The notes below the pieces were generated by a model, which worked only from the letters and a program-made list of their open reading frames with translations, ran no database searches and was not told the DNA's origin. A DNA stretch of 64,000 bases from Mycobacterium sp. MYCO198283 (GTDB lineage Bacteria > Actinomycetota > Actinomycetes > Mycobacteriales > Mycobacteriaceae), in the NCBI RefSeq assembly GCF_021213805.1, contig NZ_JAJQJI010000010.1, positions 105,812-169,811 of the forward strand, written 5' to 3'. Shown in pieces: positions 1 to 7,145 of the stretch. Made by a program: the position numbers and the translations under genes. The number at the start of each line of letters is the position of its first letter. Position 1 is the first letter of the stretch.

Positions 1-186
1 ACATTGACCAGCGCCGAACTGCTCGGCGCCGAGGACGAGTTGGGCCGGCTCGCGCCCGGCTACCTCGCCGACGTCATCGCCGTCCCCGGCGACCCGACGT
101 CCGACATCGCCGCGCTCTTCGACGTCCGGTTCGTGATGAAGGGCGGCACGGTCTACCGCCACGAGCCGGTGGAGGTGCCGGCATGA
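1..186 (+). CDS. amidohydrolase, C-terminal end (5' truncated by window)
   Basis: Only the last 61 codons are in the window, open from base 1. The tail reads ADVIAVPGDP and then FVMKGGTVYRH, which is the closing beta-strand region of imidazolonepropionase-like amidohydrolases, where the C-terminus folds back onto the small beta-sandwich domain. The complete paralogue at 40287-41537 ends almost the same way (ADIIAVPGDP, FVMKGGRVFRH). The catalytic part lies outside the window, so metal ligands cannot be checked. Its stop codon overlaps the start of the next gene (ATGA), so it is probably co-transcribed with the MarR gene. Function within the amidohydrolase superfamily is not determined. Confidence 0.85.
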   Translation, partial: TLTSAELLGAEDELGRLAPGYLADVIAVPGDPTSDIAALFDVRFVMKGGTVYRHEPVEVPA

Positions 187-677
187 GCGACGCGGGGAGC
201 GACGAGGCGGTGCCCGGGCTCGGCGTCGCCCTCTCCGACAACACGCTGTGGCTACTCAAGCAGGCGTTCTACTTCTCGCTGAATTCGGTCAACGACGCGG
301 TCAGCGGGCACGGCGTGACCACCGCGCAGATCGGCCTGTTGCGCCAGCTGGCCAACGAGCCGGGGCTGTCGGGCGCCGAGCTGGCTCGCCGGCTGCTGAT
401 CAGCCCGCAGGGCGTGCAGCTGGCGCTGACGTCGCTGGAGCGCCGGGGGCTCGTCGAACGCAAGCGCGACCCGCAGCACGGCCGCATCCTGCAGACCTTC
501 CTCACCGACGAGGGGCGGGCCACCGCGAGCGCCGTGGTCGCCGACGCCGTCGCGGCCCACGAGAAGGTGTTCGGCGTGCTGAGCGCCGACGAGCAGCGGC
601 AGTTGCGGGCGCTGCTCGGCCGGGTGGTCGAGCAGGGCACCGGCCACCGGCTCGTCGACGACCACACCGGCGGCTGA
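183..677 (+). CDS. MarR-family transcriptional regulator
   Basis: A 164-aa protein with the MarR winged-helix layout: an N-terminal dimerisation helix, then QIGLLRQLANEPGLSGAELA and the recognition segment ISPQGVQLALTSLERRGLVE near residues 78-97, then the wing (KRDPQHGRILQTFLTDEG). MarR proteins usually repress neighbouring catabolic or efflux genes and are released by aromatic or lipophilic ligands. The start overlaps the stop of the upstream amidohydrolase, so it is probably the last gene of that operon. Downstream lies a 612-bp spacer and then the reductase gene at 1290. Whether it controls that promoter is unknown; the ligand is unknown. Confidence 0.9.
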   Translation: MSDAGSDEAVPGLGVALSDNTLWLLKQAFYFSLNSVNDAVSGHGVTTAQIGLLRQLANEPGLSGAELARRLLISPQGVQLALTSLERRGLVERKRDPQHGRILQTFLTDEGRATASAVVADAVAAHEKVFGVLSADEQRQLRALLGRVVEQGTGHRLVDDHTGG

Positions 678-714
678 CCGCCCTTCCGTGGTGGGGCCTC
701 AGCGCACACTTCCG

Positions 715-1214
715 TCACAGCTGCCTCACCCGTCGCCGACAGGCGTCATGTGCAGTGTTGCCCGCCTCTGAGCGACAACGCGGGGAGGGCGGCCGGTGTG
801 CGGGAAGCGGCGGCGGCCAGGCGATGGCGAGCTGCGGACGGGGTCGGCGGCGGTCGACGGCAAGGCACTGCCGCCGCGCGCCTGAGCGCCCGCGTCGACT
901 CCCGCCCCGGGCGTTGGGTTCCGCCCCAGGGCGGCGAGTTTCACACCAGGGCGGCGAGTTTCACACCAGGGCGCCGAGTTCCACTCCAGGGCGATGACTT
1001 TCACACCAGGGCACTGAGTTCCACACCAGGGCGATGAGTTTTACTCCAGGGCGGCGAAACGCCGATGCCAGCCGCCCTCACGCGACAGTGAACGCCCAGG
1101 CGTGGAAACGAATGCCGGGACGCCGCACCGCCGAAGGCACCCCTCATCGCCTTGTCGCTCGGAGGCGGGCAACAGCGACACAGAGTCCGCCAGTGACGGG
1201 TGGTGCTGCTGTGA
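715..1214. repeat. Palindromic intergenic element with imperfect ~64-bp inverted arms
   Basis: The gene-free spacer 678-1289 is framed by inverted arms. The left arm 715-778 and the right arm 1152-1214 pair over most of their length when one is reverse-complemented: both begin TCACAGC, both carry CACCCGTC near position 13 of the arm, and both end in GTTGCCCGCCTC(T/C)GAGCG, where 21 of 22 bases match (757-778 against 1152-1173). Between the arms sit tandem 20-bp repeats (911-1050). No transposase and no clear target-site duplication are visible. It could be a decayed miniature element, or a large folding RNA/DNA structure. I see no convincing gene here; the open frames across it are peptides of low-complexity repeats. 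Confidence 0.7.
911..1050 (+). repeat. Seven tandem copies of a 20-bp repeat
   Basis: Starting at 911 the sequence falls into consecutive 20-bp units of the form GCGGCGAGTTTCACACCAGG. Units at 931 and 951 are identical. The units at 911, 971, 991, 1011 and 1031 differ at a few positions, mostly in the first six bases and the CACACC/CACTCC segment. An eighth partial unit (GCGGCGAA) begins at 1051. There are no spacers, so this is a direct tandem array and not a CRISPR. The array lies inside the inverted arms at 715-778 and 1152-1214. Confidence 0.9.
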
Positions 1215-1261
1215 TCGCCGAGCGCCAAGCGACGGAACCGGCACAAAAGCCGTATCTCTAG

Positions 1262-1288
1262 TACTTGAGATTAATCGCAACTACTTGA
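1262..1288 (+). promoter_or_regulatory. Direct repeat TACTTGA x2 before the reductase gene
   Basis: TACTTGA occurs at 1262-1268 and again at 1282-1288, exactly 20 bp apart, immediately before the 1290 start codon. A TTGAGA at 1265-1270 could act as a -35 box, which would place transcription start close to the alternative ATG at 1302 and make a leaderless message possible. This is inference from spacing only. The GAGAAT palindrome found elsewhere in the window is absent here, so this promoter appears to be controlled differently. Confidence 0.35.
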
Positions 1289-1289
1289 T

Positions 1290-2378
1290 ATGGTGCTGGC
1301 GATGACTCCGTCCAGTGCCGTCGACTCCGAAGACGTCGACGTCCGAACCACCGCCGGCGCAGCGGATCTGGTGCCGCTGCGGGTCACGCGCACGGTGCGC
1401 GAAACCGCCGACGCGGTGTCCCTCGTGCTGGCCGTCCCGCCGGCGCACACCGAGCGGTTCGCCTACCAGGCCGGCCAGTTCCTCACCGTCGCCGTCGAGG
1501 TAGCGGGCCGGGAACACCGGCGCTGCTATTCCATGTCCTCGACGCCGTCGGGCGCCGCCACCGACGAACTGCGCATCACGGTCAAGCGGGATCGCGACGG
1601 CGTGGTGTCGAACTGGCTGAACGATGCCGCAGCCGAGGGCGCTCTCACTGATCGCGCCATCGAGGCCGCGCCGCCGGAGGGCCGGTTCGTGCTGCGGCGA
1701 ACCGCCGGTGACCTGGTGATGTTCGCCGGCGGCAGCGGCATCACGCCGGTCTTCTCGCTGATCGGTGCGGCACTGGCGCAGACCGACCGCCGGATCCGGC
1801 TGTTCTACGCCAACCGGGACCGGGAGTCGATCATCTTCGCCGATGCGCTCGCCGAGCTGGCCGCACGCCACCCGGGCCGCCTCGACGTGCACCACCATCT
1901 CGACGCCGAGGCCGGCGTGGTGCGCGCCGAACAGCTCGCCCACTTCGTCGACGCGGCGCGCGACGCGGACTACTACATCTGCGGACCGGGGCGGTTCATG
2001 AGCGCGGTGGAAGCGGCGGTCGAGCGGGCGGGCATCCCGGGCGATCGCGTCCACCTCGAGCGGTTCACCGTCGCCGAGGTCGTCGCCGACGATGCGCCGG
2101 CGGTCACCGAGCAGGTGACGATGGTGCTCGACGGCCGAACCACCGTCGCGCAGTACCGTGCCGGCAACACGCTGCTGCAGACCGCGCGGCTGGCCGACCT
2201 CAAGCCGCCGTCGTCGTGCGAGACCGGTACCTGCGGAACGTGTATCGCGCAGGTGACGGAGGGGACCGCCCGGATCCTCAACAACGACGCGCTCGACGAC
2301 GACGAAGTGGCGCAGGGCTGGGTGGTGACGTGCCAGTCGCTGCCCACCAGCCGCACGTGCCGCGTGGTCTGGGACTAG
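1290..2378 (+). CDS. Ferredoxin-NAD(P)H reductase with C-terminal 2Fe-2S domain (KshB/PaaE-like oxygenase reductase)
   Basis: A 362-aa three-domain reductase that would pass electrons from NAD(P)H through FAD and a plant-type 2Fe-2S cluster to an oxygenase. An N-terminal FAD-binding barrel carries RCYSMSS (78-84), the nucleotide-binding domain carries AGGSGITP (147-154), and the C-terminal ferredoxin domain has Cys310, Cys315, Cys318 and Cys348 in the C-x4-C-x2-C-x29-C pattern. The layout matches 3-ketosteroid-9-alpha-hydroxylase reductase and related enzymes. It heads the operon containing Rieske oxygenase 1, its likely partner. No Shine-Dalgarno sequence is obvious; ATG 1302 is a plausible alternative start. 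Confidence 0.92.
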   Translation: MVLAMTPSSAVDSEDVDVRTTAGAADLVPLRVTRTVRETADAVSLVLAVPPAHTERFAYQAGQFLTVAVEVAGREHRRCYSMSSTPSGAATDELRITVKRDRDGVVSNWLNDAAAEGALTDRAIEAAPPEGRFVLRRTAGDLVMFAGGSGITPVFSLIGAALAQTDRRIRLFYANRDRESIIFADALAELAARHPGRLDVHHHLDAEAGVVRAEQLAHFVDAARDADYYICGPGRFMSAVEAAVERAGIPGDRVHLERFTVAEVVADDAPAVTEQVTMVLDGRTTVAQYRAGNTLLQTARLADLKPPSSCETGTCGTCIAQVTEGTARILNNDALDDDEVAQGWVVTCQSLPTSRTCRVVWD

Positions 2379-2387
2379 GAGGCGACG

Positions 2388-3143
2388 GTGGGAACGCACG
2401 CAACCCGGGTCGCGGTGGTGACCGGCGGCGCGTCGGGCATGGGCGAGGCCATCTGTCACGAACTGGGTCGCCGCGGCCGCCGGGTCGCCGTACTCGACCT
2501 CGACGCCGCCGGCGCGCAGCGGGTCGCCGACGACCTGCGCGCCGACGGGGTCACCGCCGTCGGGGTCGCCGCCGACGTCAGCGACCGGCAGGCCGTGCAG
2601 GACGCGTTCGCGAAGGCCCGCGCGGAACTCGGGCCGGTCGACATCCTGGTGACCAGCGCGGGCCGCTTCGGGTTCGCACCGTTCACCGAGATCACGCCCG
2701 AGGAGTGGGCGCAGATGATCGACGTGAACCTCAGCGGCACCTTCCACTGCTGCCAGGCGGCGCTGCCCGACATGCTGGCCGGCGGCTGGGGCCGCATCGT
2801 GATGATCTCGTCGTCCAGCGCACAGCGCGGATCCCCGTTCGCGGCGCACTACGCCGCGTCCAAGGGCGCCGTCATCACCCTCACCAAATCGCTGGCCCGC
2901 GAATACGCGAAGGCCGGGATCACCGTGAACAACATCCCGCCGTCGGGCATCGAGACACCCATGCAGCACGCGGGCCAGGCCGCCGGCTATCTGCCGTCCA
3001 ACGAGCAGATGGCCGCCAACATCCCGCTGGGCTACCTCGGCACCGGCGAGGACATCGCCGCCGCCGTCGGGTTCCTGTGCTCCGAGGAGGCCCGCTACAT
3101 CACCGGGCAGGTGCTCGGCGTCAACGGCGGAGCGGTGATGTGA
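2388..3143 (+). CDS. Short-chain dehydrogenase/reductase (FabG-like)
   Basis: A classical 251-aa SDR that would oxidise or reduce a hydroxyl/keto group with NAD(P). It shows the Rossmann glycine motif TGGASGMGE (12-20), the active-site Tyr155/Lys159 in YAASK, and a preceding serine run (ISSSSA, 140-145). The usual NNAG structural motif is changed to TSAG (89-92). The C-terminus ends with the GQVLGVNGG strand typical of the family. The GTG start has a good AGGAGG 7 bases upstream. It follows the reductase by 9 bases and precedes Rieske oxygenase 1, so it may act on the alcohol or diol made by that enzyme (inference). Confidence 0.9.
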   Translation: MGTHATRVAVVTGGASGMGEAICHELGRRGRRVAVLDLDAAGAQRVADDLRADGVTAVGVAADVSDRQAVQDAFAKARAELGPVDILVTSAGRFGFAPFTEITPEEWAQMIDVNLSGTFHCCQAALPDMLAGGWGRIVMISSSSAQRGSPFAAHYAASKGAVITLTKSLAREYAKAGITVNNIPPSGIETPMQHAGQAAGYLPSNEQMAANIPLGYLGTGEDIAAAVGFLCSEEARYITGQVLGVNGGAVM

Positions 3144-3173
3144 GACAAGCACATTCGACCACAGGAGGTGCAC

Positions 3174-4451
3174 ATGGCCGACTGGCCTAAGCCCGCGGAA
3201 GGTTCCTGGACGGAGCACTATCCGGACCTGGGAACCGATCCCATCTCGTTCCGCGACTCGACGTCGCCGGAGTTCTACGCCGACGAGCGCGAAGCCGTCT
3301 TCAAGCGCGCGTGGCTGAACATCGCGCGCATCGAGGACGTTCCCGAGCCCGGCAGCTACCTGACCAAGGAGATCGAGGCCGCCGATGCGTCGCTGCTCGT
3401 GGTCCGCGGCGAGGACGGCACGCTGCGCGCGTTCCACAACCTGTGCCGCCACCGCGGTGAGAAGCTGGTGTGGCGGGACTACCCGGATCGCGAAACCGCG
3501 GGAAGCGCAACCGAATTGACGTGCAAGCACTGCGGTTGGCGGTACGGGCTGGACGGCACGCTGGTGCACGTCCCCGGCGAGGACGCCTACTTCGGGATGG
3601 ACCGCGCCGACTACGGGCTGGCGCCGGTGCACTGCGACGTGTGGGCCGGCTTCGTCTTCGTGAACGTCGACGCCACGCCGCGGCAGACCCTGCGGGAGTT
3701 CCTCGGCCCGATGATCACGCCGCTGGAGGCGTATCCGTTCGAGAAGCTGACCGAGCGCTACGACTGGGTGGCGCACAACAACAGCAACTGGAAGATCTTC
3801 GCCGACGCCTTCCAGGAGTACTACCACGTGCCGTCGCTGCACACCCAGCAGGTGCCGAAGGAGGTGCGCAACCCGACCGCCGGTTTCACCTGCGGGCACT
3901 TCCAGCTCGACGGCCCGCACCGGCTGGTGTCGACGGCCGGCACGCGGCGCTGGCTGTTGGCGCCGGAGTACATGTATCCGATCGAGCGGGCCACCGAGAG
4001 CGGGCTGGTGGGTCCCTGGCGCACCCCCGACATCGGGGAACTGCCGATGGCCGCCCTGAACCCCGGCGGCATCGAGCCGTGGGGCATCAGCAACTTCCAG
4101 ATCTTCCCGAACCTCGAGATCCTGTTCTACGGCGGCTGGTACCTGCTGTACCGGTACTGGCCGACGTCGCACAACACCCACCGTTTCGAGGCCTTCACCT
4201 ACTTCCATCCGGCCCGGACGGTCAAGGAGCGCATCGAGCACGAGGTCGCCGCGGTGGTGCTCAAGGAGTTCGCGCTGCAGGACGCCGGCATGCTGGGCGG
4301 CACCCAGGCGGCGCTCGAGTACGGCCTGGACGGACCGCTGGTCGACGACTACCCACTCAACGACCAGGAGATCCTGGTGCGCCACCTGCACAAGGTGGCG
4401 GTCGACTGGGTGACCGCCTACCGGCGCGAGCGCCAGCCGGTCGGGGTGTGA
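3174..4451 (+). CDS. Rieske oxygenase alpha subunit 1 with an altered cluster ligand
   Basis: A 425-aa ring-hydroxylating oxygenase large subunit. The Rieske half has Cys91-Arg-His93 (NLCRHRG), but the second ligand pair reads Cys117-Lys-His-Cys120 (TCKHCGWRY), whereas the paralogue at 38548 has the canonical CKYHAWRY. So the expected second histidine is a cysteine. The catalytic half keeps the mononuclear iron motif DAFQEYYHVPSLH (two His) and the downstream KEFALQDAG aspartate region. ATG 3174 was chosen because AGGAGG lies 6 bases before it; a GTG at 3168 abuts that site. It forms an operon with its reductase (1290) and the 110-aa protein at 4454. Confidence 0.92.
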   Translation: MADWPKPAEGSWTEHYPDLGTDPISFRDSTSPEFYADEREAVFKRAWLNIARIEDVPEPGSYLTKEIEAADASLLVVRGEDGTLRAFHNLCRHRGEKLVWRDYPDRETAGSATELTCKHCGWRYGLDGTLVHVPGEDAYFGMDRADYGLAPVHCDVWAGFVFVNVDATPRQTLREFLGPMITPLEAYPFEKLTERYDWVAHNNSNWKIFADAFQEYYHVPSLHTQQVPKEVRNPTAGFTCGHFQLDGPHRLVSTAGTRRWLLAPEYMYPIERATESGLVGPWRTPDIGELPMAALNPGGIEPWGISNFQIFPNLEILFYGGWYLLYRYWPTSHNTHRFEAFTYFHPARTVKERIEHEVAAVVLKEFALQDAGMLGGTQAALEYGLDGPLVDDYPLNDQEILVRHLHKVAVDWVTAYRRERQPVGV

Positions 4452-4453
4452 GC

Positions 4454-4786
4454 ATGGCGCCGCGACTGCCCAGCGCCTTTGCCGAGCTCGAGCCGTTCGC
4501 CGAGACCTGGTGTCTGGCAACCGAAACCGAGCGGTGGAACCAGCGGATCAGCAGCACCATGCCGCAGCTCCACGAGTTCTACGACGCGTTCTTCCCGCGG
4601 CTCGACGACGCCATCGAGTACGTCGACAAGTACCCGTTGACCGAGTTGCCCGACGATGCGCTCAACCTGCTGCACCTGATCTATTCGCTGGTCATGGTCG
4701 CGATGGCGGTCGAGATCATGCACCAACCCAAGCCCGTCGACGCCGCGGACGCCGTGATGATCCGCGTCGGCGAACCCACCCCGTAG
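4454..4786 (+). CDS. Unknown ~110-aa helical protein paired with Rieske oxygenase 1
   Basis: A 110-aa soluble, helix-rich protein of a family I do not recognise. It starts 2 bases after the Rieske gene stop, so it is translationally coupled. It has a clear paralogue at 39863, which also directly follows a Rieske oxygenase. Shared positions include LATE-x-ER, R-x-x-STM, YD, RL, PDDA, HL, VMV and QP. There are no cysteines in metal-binding arrangement and no signal peptide. It is not the NTF2-like beta subunit of aromatic dioxygenases, which is longer and beta-rich. An accessory or assembly subunit of the oxygenase is the simplest inference. Confidence 0.85.
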   Translation: MAPRLPSAFAELEPFAETWCLATETERWNQRISSTMPQLHEFYDAFFPRLDDAIEYVDKYPLTELPDDALNLLHLIYSLVMVAMAVEIMHQPKPVDAADAVMIRVGEPTP

Positions 4787-4809
4787 CCATCTTGCGAAAG
4801 GACCCGCTG

Positions 4810-5655
4810 ATGAGTCTGCTGACCATCAACAAGCTCACCGCGTCGGTGGGTGCCGAGGTGACCGGCCTCGACCCGGAGCGGCTCGGCTCCGATGACTCCC
4901 TCGGCGAGGCCGTGCTCGACGCGCTCGAGGACAACGGCGTGCTGGTGTTCCGCGGCCTGCATCTCGATCCCGAGTCGCAGGTCGCGTTCTGCCGCCGGCT
5001 CGGCGAGATCGACCACTCCTCCGACGGCCACCACCCGGTGCCCGGCATCTACCCGGTGACGCTCGACAAGTCGAAGAACGCCCAAGCCTCCTATCTGCGG
5101 GCCACCTTCGACTGGCACATCGACGGCTGCACGCCCACCGGCGACGAGTGCCCGCAGCGGGCGACGGTGCTGAGCGCCAAGCAGGTGGCCGCGCGCGGCG
5201 GGGAGACGGAGTTCGCCAGCGCCTACGACGCCTACGACGCGCTGAGCGCAGACGAGCAGGAGCGCTTCGCGTCGCTGCGGGTGGTCCACTCGCTGGAGGC
5301 GTCGCAGCGCCGGGTCACGCCCGACCCGTCCCCCGAACTGCTCGCGCGGTGGCGCTCCCGGCCCACCCACACTCATCCGCTGGTCTGGACGCACCGCAGC
5401 GGCCGGCGGTCGCTGGTGCTCGGCGCGTCGGCCGACTACGTGGTGGGCATGGACGTCGACGAGGGCCGCGCGCTGCTGGCCGACCTGCTGGCCCGGGCGA
5501 CGGTGCCGGAGAAGGTGTACCGCCACACCTGGTCGGTCGGCGACACGGTGATCTGGGACAACCGCGGCGTGCTGCACCGCGCCGCGCCGTACGACCCGGA
5601 CTCGCCGCGGGAGATGCTGCGCACCACCGTGCTGGGCGACGAACCGATCCAGTGA
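4810..5655 (+). CDS. TauD/TfdA-family Fe(II)/2-oxoglutarate dioxygenase
   Basis: A 281-aa non-haem iron dioxygenase that would hydroxylate or cleave an organic substrate while decarboxylating 2-oxoglutarate. The facial triad is visible: His103 and Asp105 in FDWHIDG, and His256 in NRGVLHRAAP; Arg267 or Arg271 would bind 2-oxoglutarate. Length is normal for the family. The ATG at 4810 follows a GAAAGGA ribosome site. It lies between the 110-aa protein and the CMD-like gene in the Rieske-1 operon and is absent from the second module at 38-40 kb. TauD homologues act on taurine, 2,4-D, alkyl sulfates or carnitine-like compounds; the substrate here is not evident. Confidence 0.9.
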   Translation: MSLLTINKLTASVGAEVTGLDPERLGSDDSLGEAVLDALEDNGVLVFRGLHLDPESQVAFCRRLGEIDHSSDGHHPVPGIYPVTLDKSKNAQASYLRATFDWHIDGCTPTGDECPQRATVLSAKQVAARGGETEFASAYDAYDALSADEQERFASLRVVHSLEASQRRVTPDPSPELLARWRSRPTHTHPLVWTHRSGRRSLVLGASADYVVGMDVDEGRALLADLLARATVPEKVYRHTWSVGDTVIWDNRGVLHRAAPYDPDSPREMLRTTVLGDEPIQ

Positions 5656-6185
5656 CACCGCGCCTGCCACCGCTGTCCGCCGACGACTGGGACGAGCGGG
5701 TGCACGCCGCGCTGGCGGTGATCGTGGCTCCCGAGCGCAACAATCCGGTGGACGCCGGGAACCTGCTGGGGACCCTGGCCCGCCACCCCGACCTCACGGC
5801 GGCGTTCCTCACCTTCAACGGCCACCTGCTGCGGCGCTCGACGCTCACCGAGCGGCTGCGCGAGATCGCGATCCTGCGCGCCGCGGTGTGCCGGCACTCC
5901 CCCTACCTGTGGTCGCACCACGTGCCGATCGCCCGGCGCGCGGGCATGAGCGACGCCGAGATCGAGGCCATCCGCACCGGGGAGCTCACCGACGACGCCG
6001 AGCGGCTGGTGGTCCGGGCGGTCGACGAACTCGACGCCGACGACCGCATCGGCGAGCACACCTGGCACGCGCTCGGCCGCCACCTCGACGAGCGGCAGGT
6101 CATGGATCTGATCTTCACCATCGGCTGCTACGGGCTGCTGGCCCAGGCGGTGAACACGTTCGGCATCGAGGAGGAACACCGATGA
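5652..6185 (+). CDS. Carboxymuconolactone decarboxylase (CMD)/AhpD-like protein 1
   Basis: A 177-aa all-alpha protein of the CMD/AhpD fold. It has LREIAILRAAV and YLWSHHVPIARRAG (about 75-100), the helical core of the family, but no CxxC peroxidatic pair, so alkylhydroperoxidase activity is unlikely. A decarboxylase, lactonase or isomerase role is possible but unproven. The GTG start overlaps the TGA of the TauD gene (GTGA). A paralogue of equal length (177 aa) is at 38009, next to the second Rieske oxygenase, and both share the ending NTFGI. The repeated association suggests a defined step acting on the oxygenase product. Confidence 0.85.
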   Translation: MTPRLPPLSADDWDERVHAALAVIVAPERNNPVDAGNLLGTLARHPDLTAAFLTFNGHLLRRSTLTERLREIAILRAAVCRHSPYLWSHHVPIARRAGMSDAEIEAIRTGELTDDAERLVVRAVDELDADDRIGEHTWHALGRHLDERQVMDLIFTIGCYGLLAQAVNTFGIEEEHR

Positions 6186-6961
6186 CGGAAACCCGGACGC
6201 CGGAGGTCGGGCTCGACGGTCCGCGCCCCATCGCGCCGCACCGGCGGAAGATCTACGCCGTCACCGCGGCCTGGGTGAGCGCCTCGTTCCTCGTCGTCGT
6301 CGTCGGCGTGGGCACCGGCCTGTTCCCGCCCACCTTCACCACCGACGTCGTCGGGAACCTGCTGTTCGGGATCCCGGTCATCCTGGTGCCCCTCGTGCTG
6401 CTGTGGGATGCGCCCGGCGAGCACCGCACCCGCCTCGACCGCGCCCGGGAGCTGACGCTGTTCTACCTGCCGTACACCGCGGGCAGCCAGATCGGCTACG
6501 AGTTGATCTTCCTCGTCGGCCACGGGTTCAACCTGTGGACGCCCACCGACGACCCCGGCTGGAAGTGGCTGTGGTGGCAGTACGGCCTGGCCGACACCCG
6601 CTACACCAACGACAACAACTGGATCTTCGGCCTCGAGACGGTGGGCGTGCTGACCGGCATCCTGCTGTTCGCGGTGTGGACCCGGCTCGTCCGCCGCGAT
6701 CAGGCGCTCGAAGCGCGGATCCGCACGCTGTGGCTCGCGTTCACCGGCGTGGCGATCCTGACCAGCAGCACCACCGTCTACTACGTCTCCGAGGTGAGGT
6801 CCGGCTTCGGCGACATCGAGCAGGGCGCCTTCGGCTTCTGGTTCAAGTTCATCGGCGAGAACGTGCCCTACATGGTGCTTCCGCCGCTGGTGCTCTACGC
6901 GATCTACCTGCAGGTGGACCACTTCACGCGACGGGCGGGCGCCGCGTCAATGCAAGAGTGA
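6182..6961 (+). CDS. Multi-pass membrane protein resembling emopamil-binding protein (EXPERA-type sterol isomerase fold)
   Basis: A 259-aa protein with about five hydrophobic segments (roughly 25-48, 56-75, 92-113, 147-168, 185-202, 225-243). Several motifs recall the eukaryotic sterol delta8-delta7 isomerase EBP: YELIF (Glu107), WWQYGLADTRY (131-141) against the EBP KEYAKGDSRY, an ETVG with Glu152 against METIT, EVRSGF (204-209) against EHRDGF, and FWFKFIGENVPYMVLP (219-234) against its FWF...N..W.VLP. The EBP histidine before the first glutamate is Gln103 here, and the EBP tryptophan is Tyr230. The start overlaps the CMD gene stop (ATGA). A lipid-ring isomerase or ligand-binding role is inferred, not shown. 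Confidence 0.6.
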   Translation: MTETRTPEVGLDGPRPIAPHRRKIYAVTAAWVSASFLVVVVGVGTGLFPPTFTTDVVGNLLFGIPVILVPLVLLWDAPGEHRTRLDRARELTLFYLPYTAGSQIGYELIFLVGHGFNLWTPTDDPGWKWLWWQYGLADTRYTNDNNWIFGLETVGVLTGILLFAVWTRLVRRDQALEARIRTLWLAFTGVAILTSSTTVYYVSEVRSGFGDIEQGAFGFWFKFIGENVPYMVLPPLVLYAIYLQVDHFTRRAGAASMQE

Positions 6962-7075
6962 CATTCTCACCGTCAGCTGTCGTCACCTGCTGATCGTCGC
7001 CGCAGGTCGCCGCAGGGTGCCCGAGGCGAACGGCCGGGGGACGACGAGACGAGCACCTGCGCCTCGCAATCGCAA

Positions 7076-7090
7076 GAGAATTTAGTTCTC
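7076..7090. promoter_or_regulatory. GAGAAT-N3-ATTCTC-type operator (GAGAAT-TTA-GTTCTC)
   Basis: An 11/12 match to the palindrome that recurs through the window, 56 bp before the 7146 start. Just downstream is a second perfect inverted repeat, TAGTTCT-N9-AGAACTA (7083-7105), overlapping the first, and another TTCTCG half-site at 7121-7126. The clustering suggests a strong regulatory region for the 7146-10724 operon. Confidence 0.65.
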
Positions 7091-7145
7091 GTCGTCGAAG
7101 AACTAGTGTCTAGGATGGAGTTCTCGTGCGAAGCGGAGGCGGACC

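Noticed and set aside
911..1050. Possible CRISPR array
   Set aside because: The 20-bp units are directly adjacent with no unique spacers and drift in sequence; no cas genes nearby.
1281..4520. 1079-aa minus-strand open frame opposite the reductase, SDR and Rieske genes
   Set aside because: High-GC shadow of real plus-strand genes; composition is Arg/His/Gly-rich and has no family features, while the opposite strand has clear enzymes with ribosome sites.
6954..6968. AAGAGT-GAC-ATTCTC as another operator
   Set aside because: Only the right half matches well and it lies at the end of the EBP-like gene, over 170 bp from the next start.
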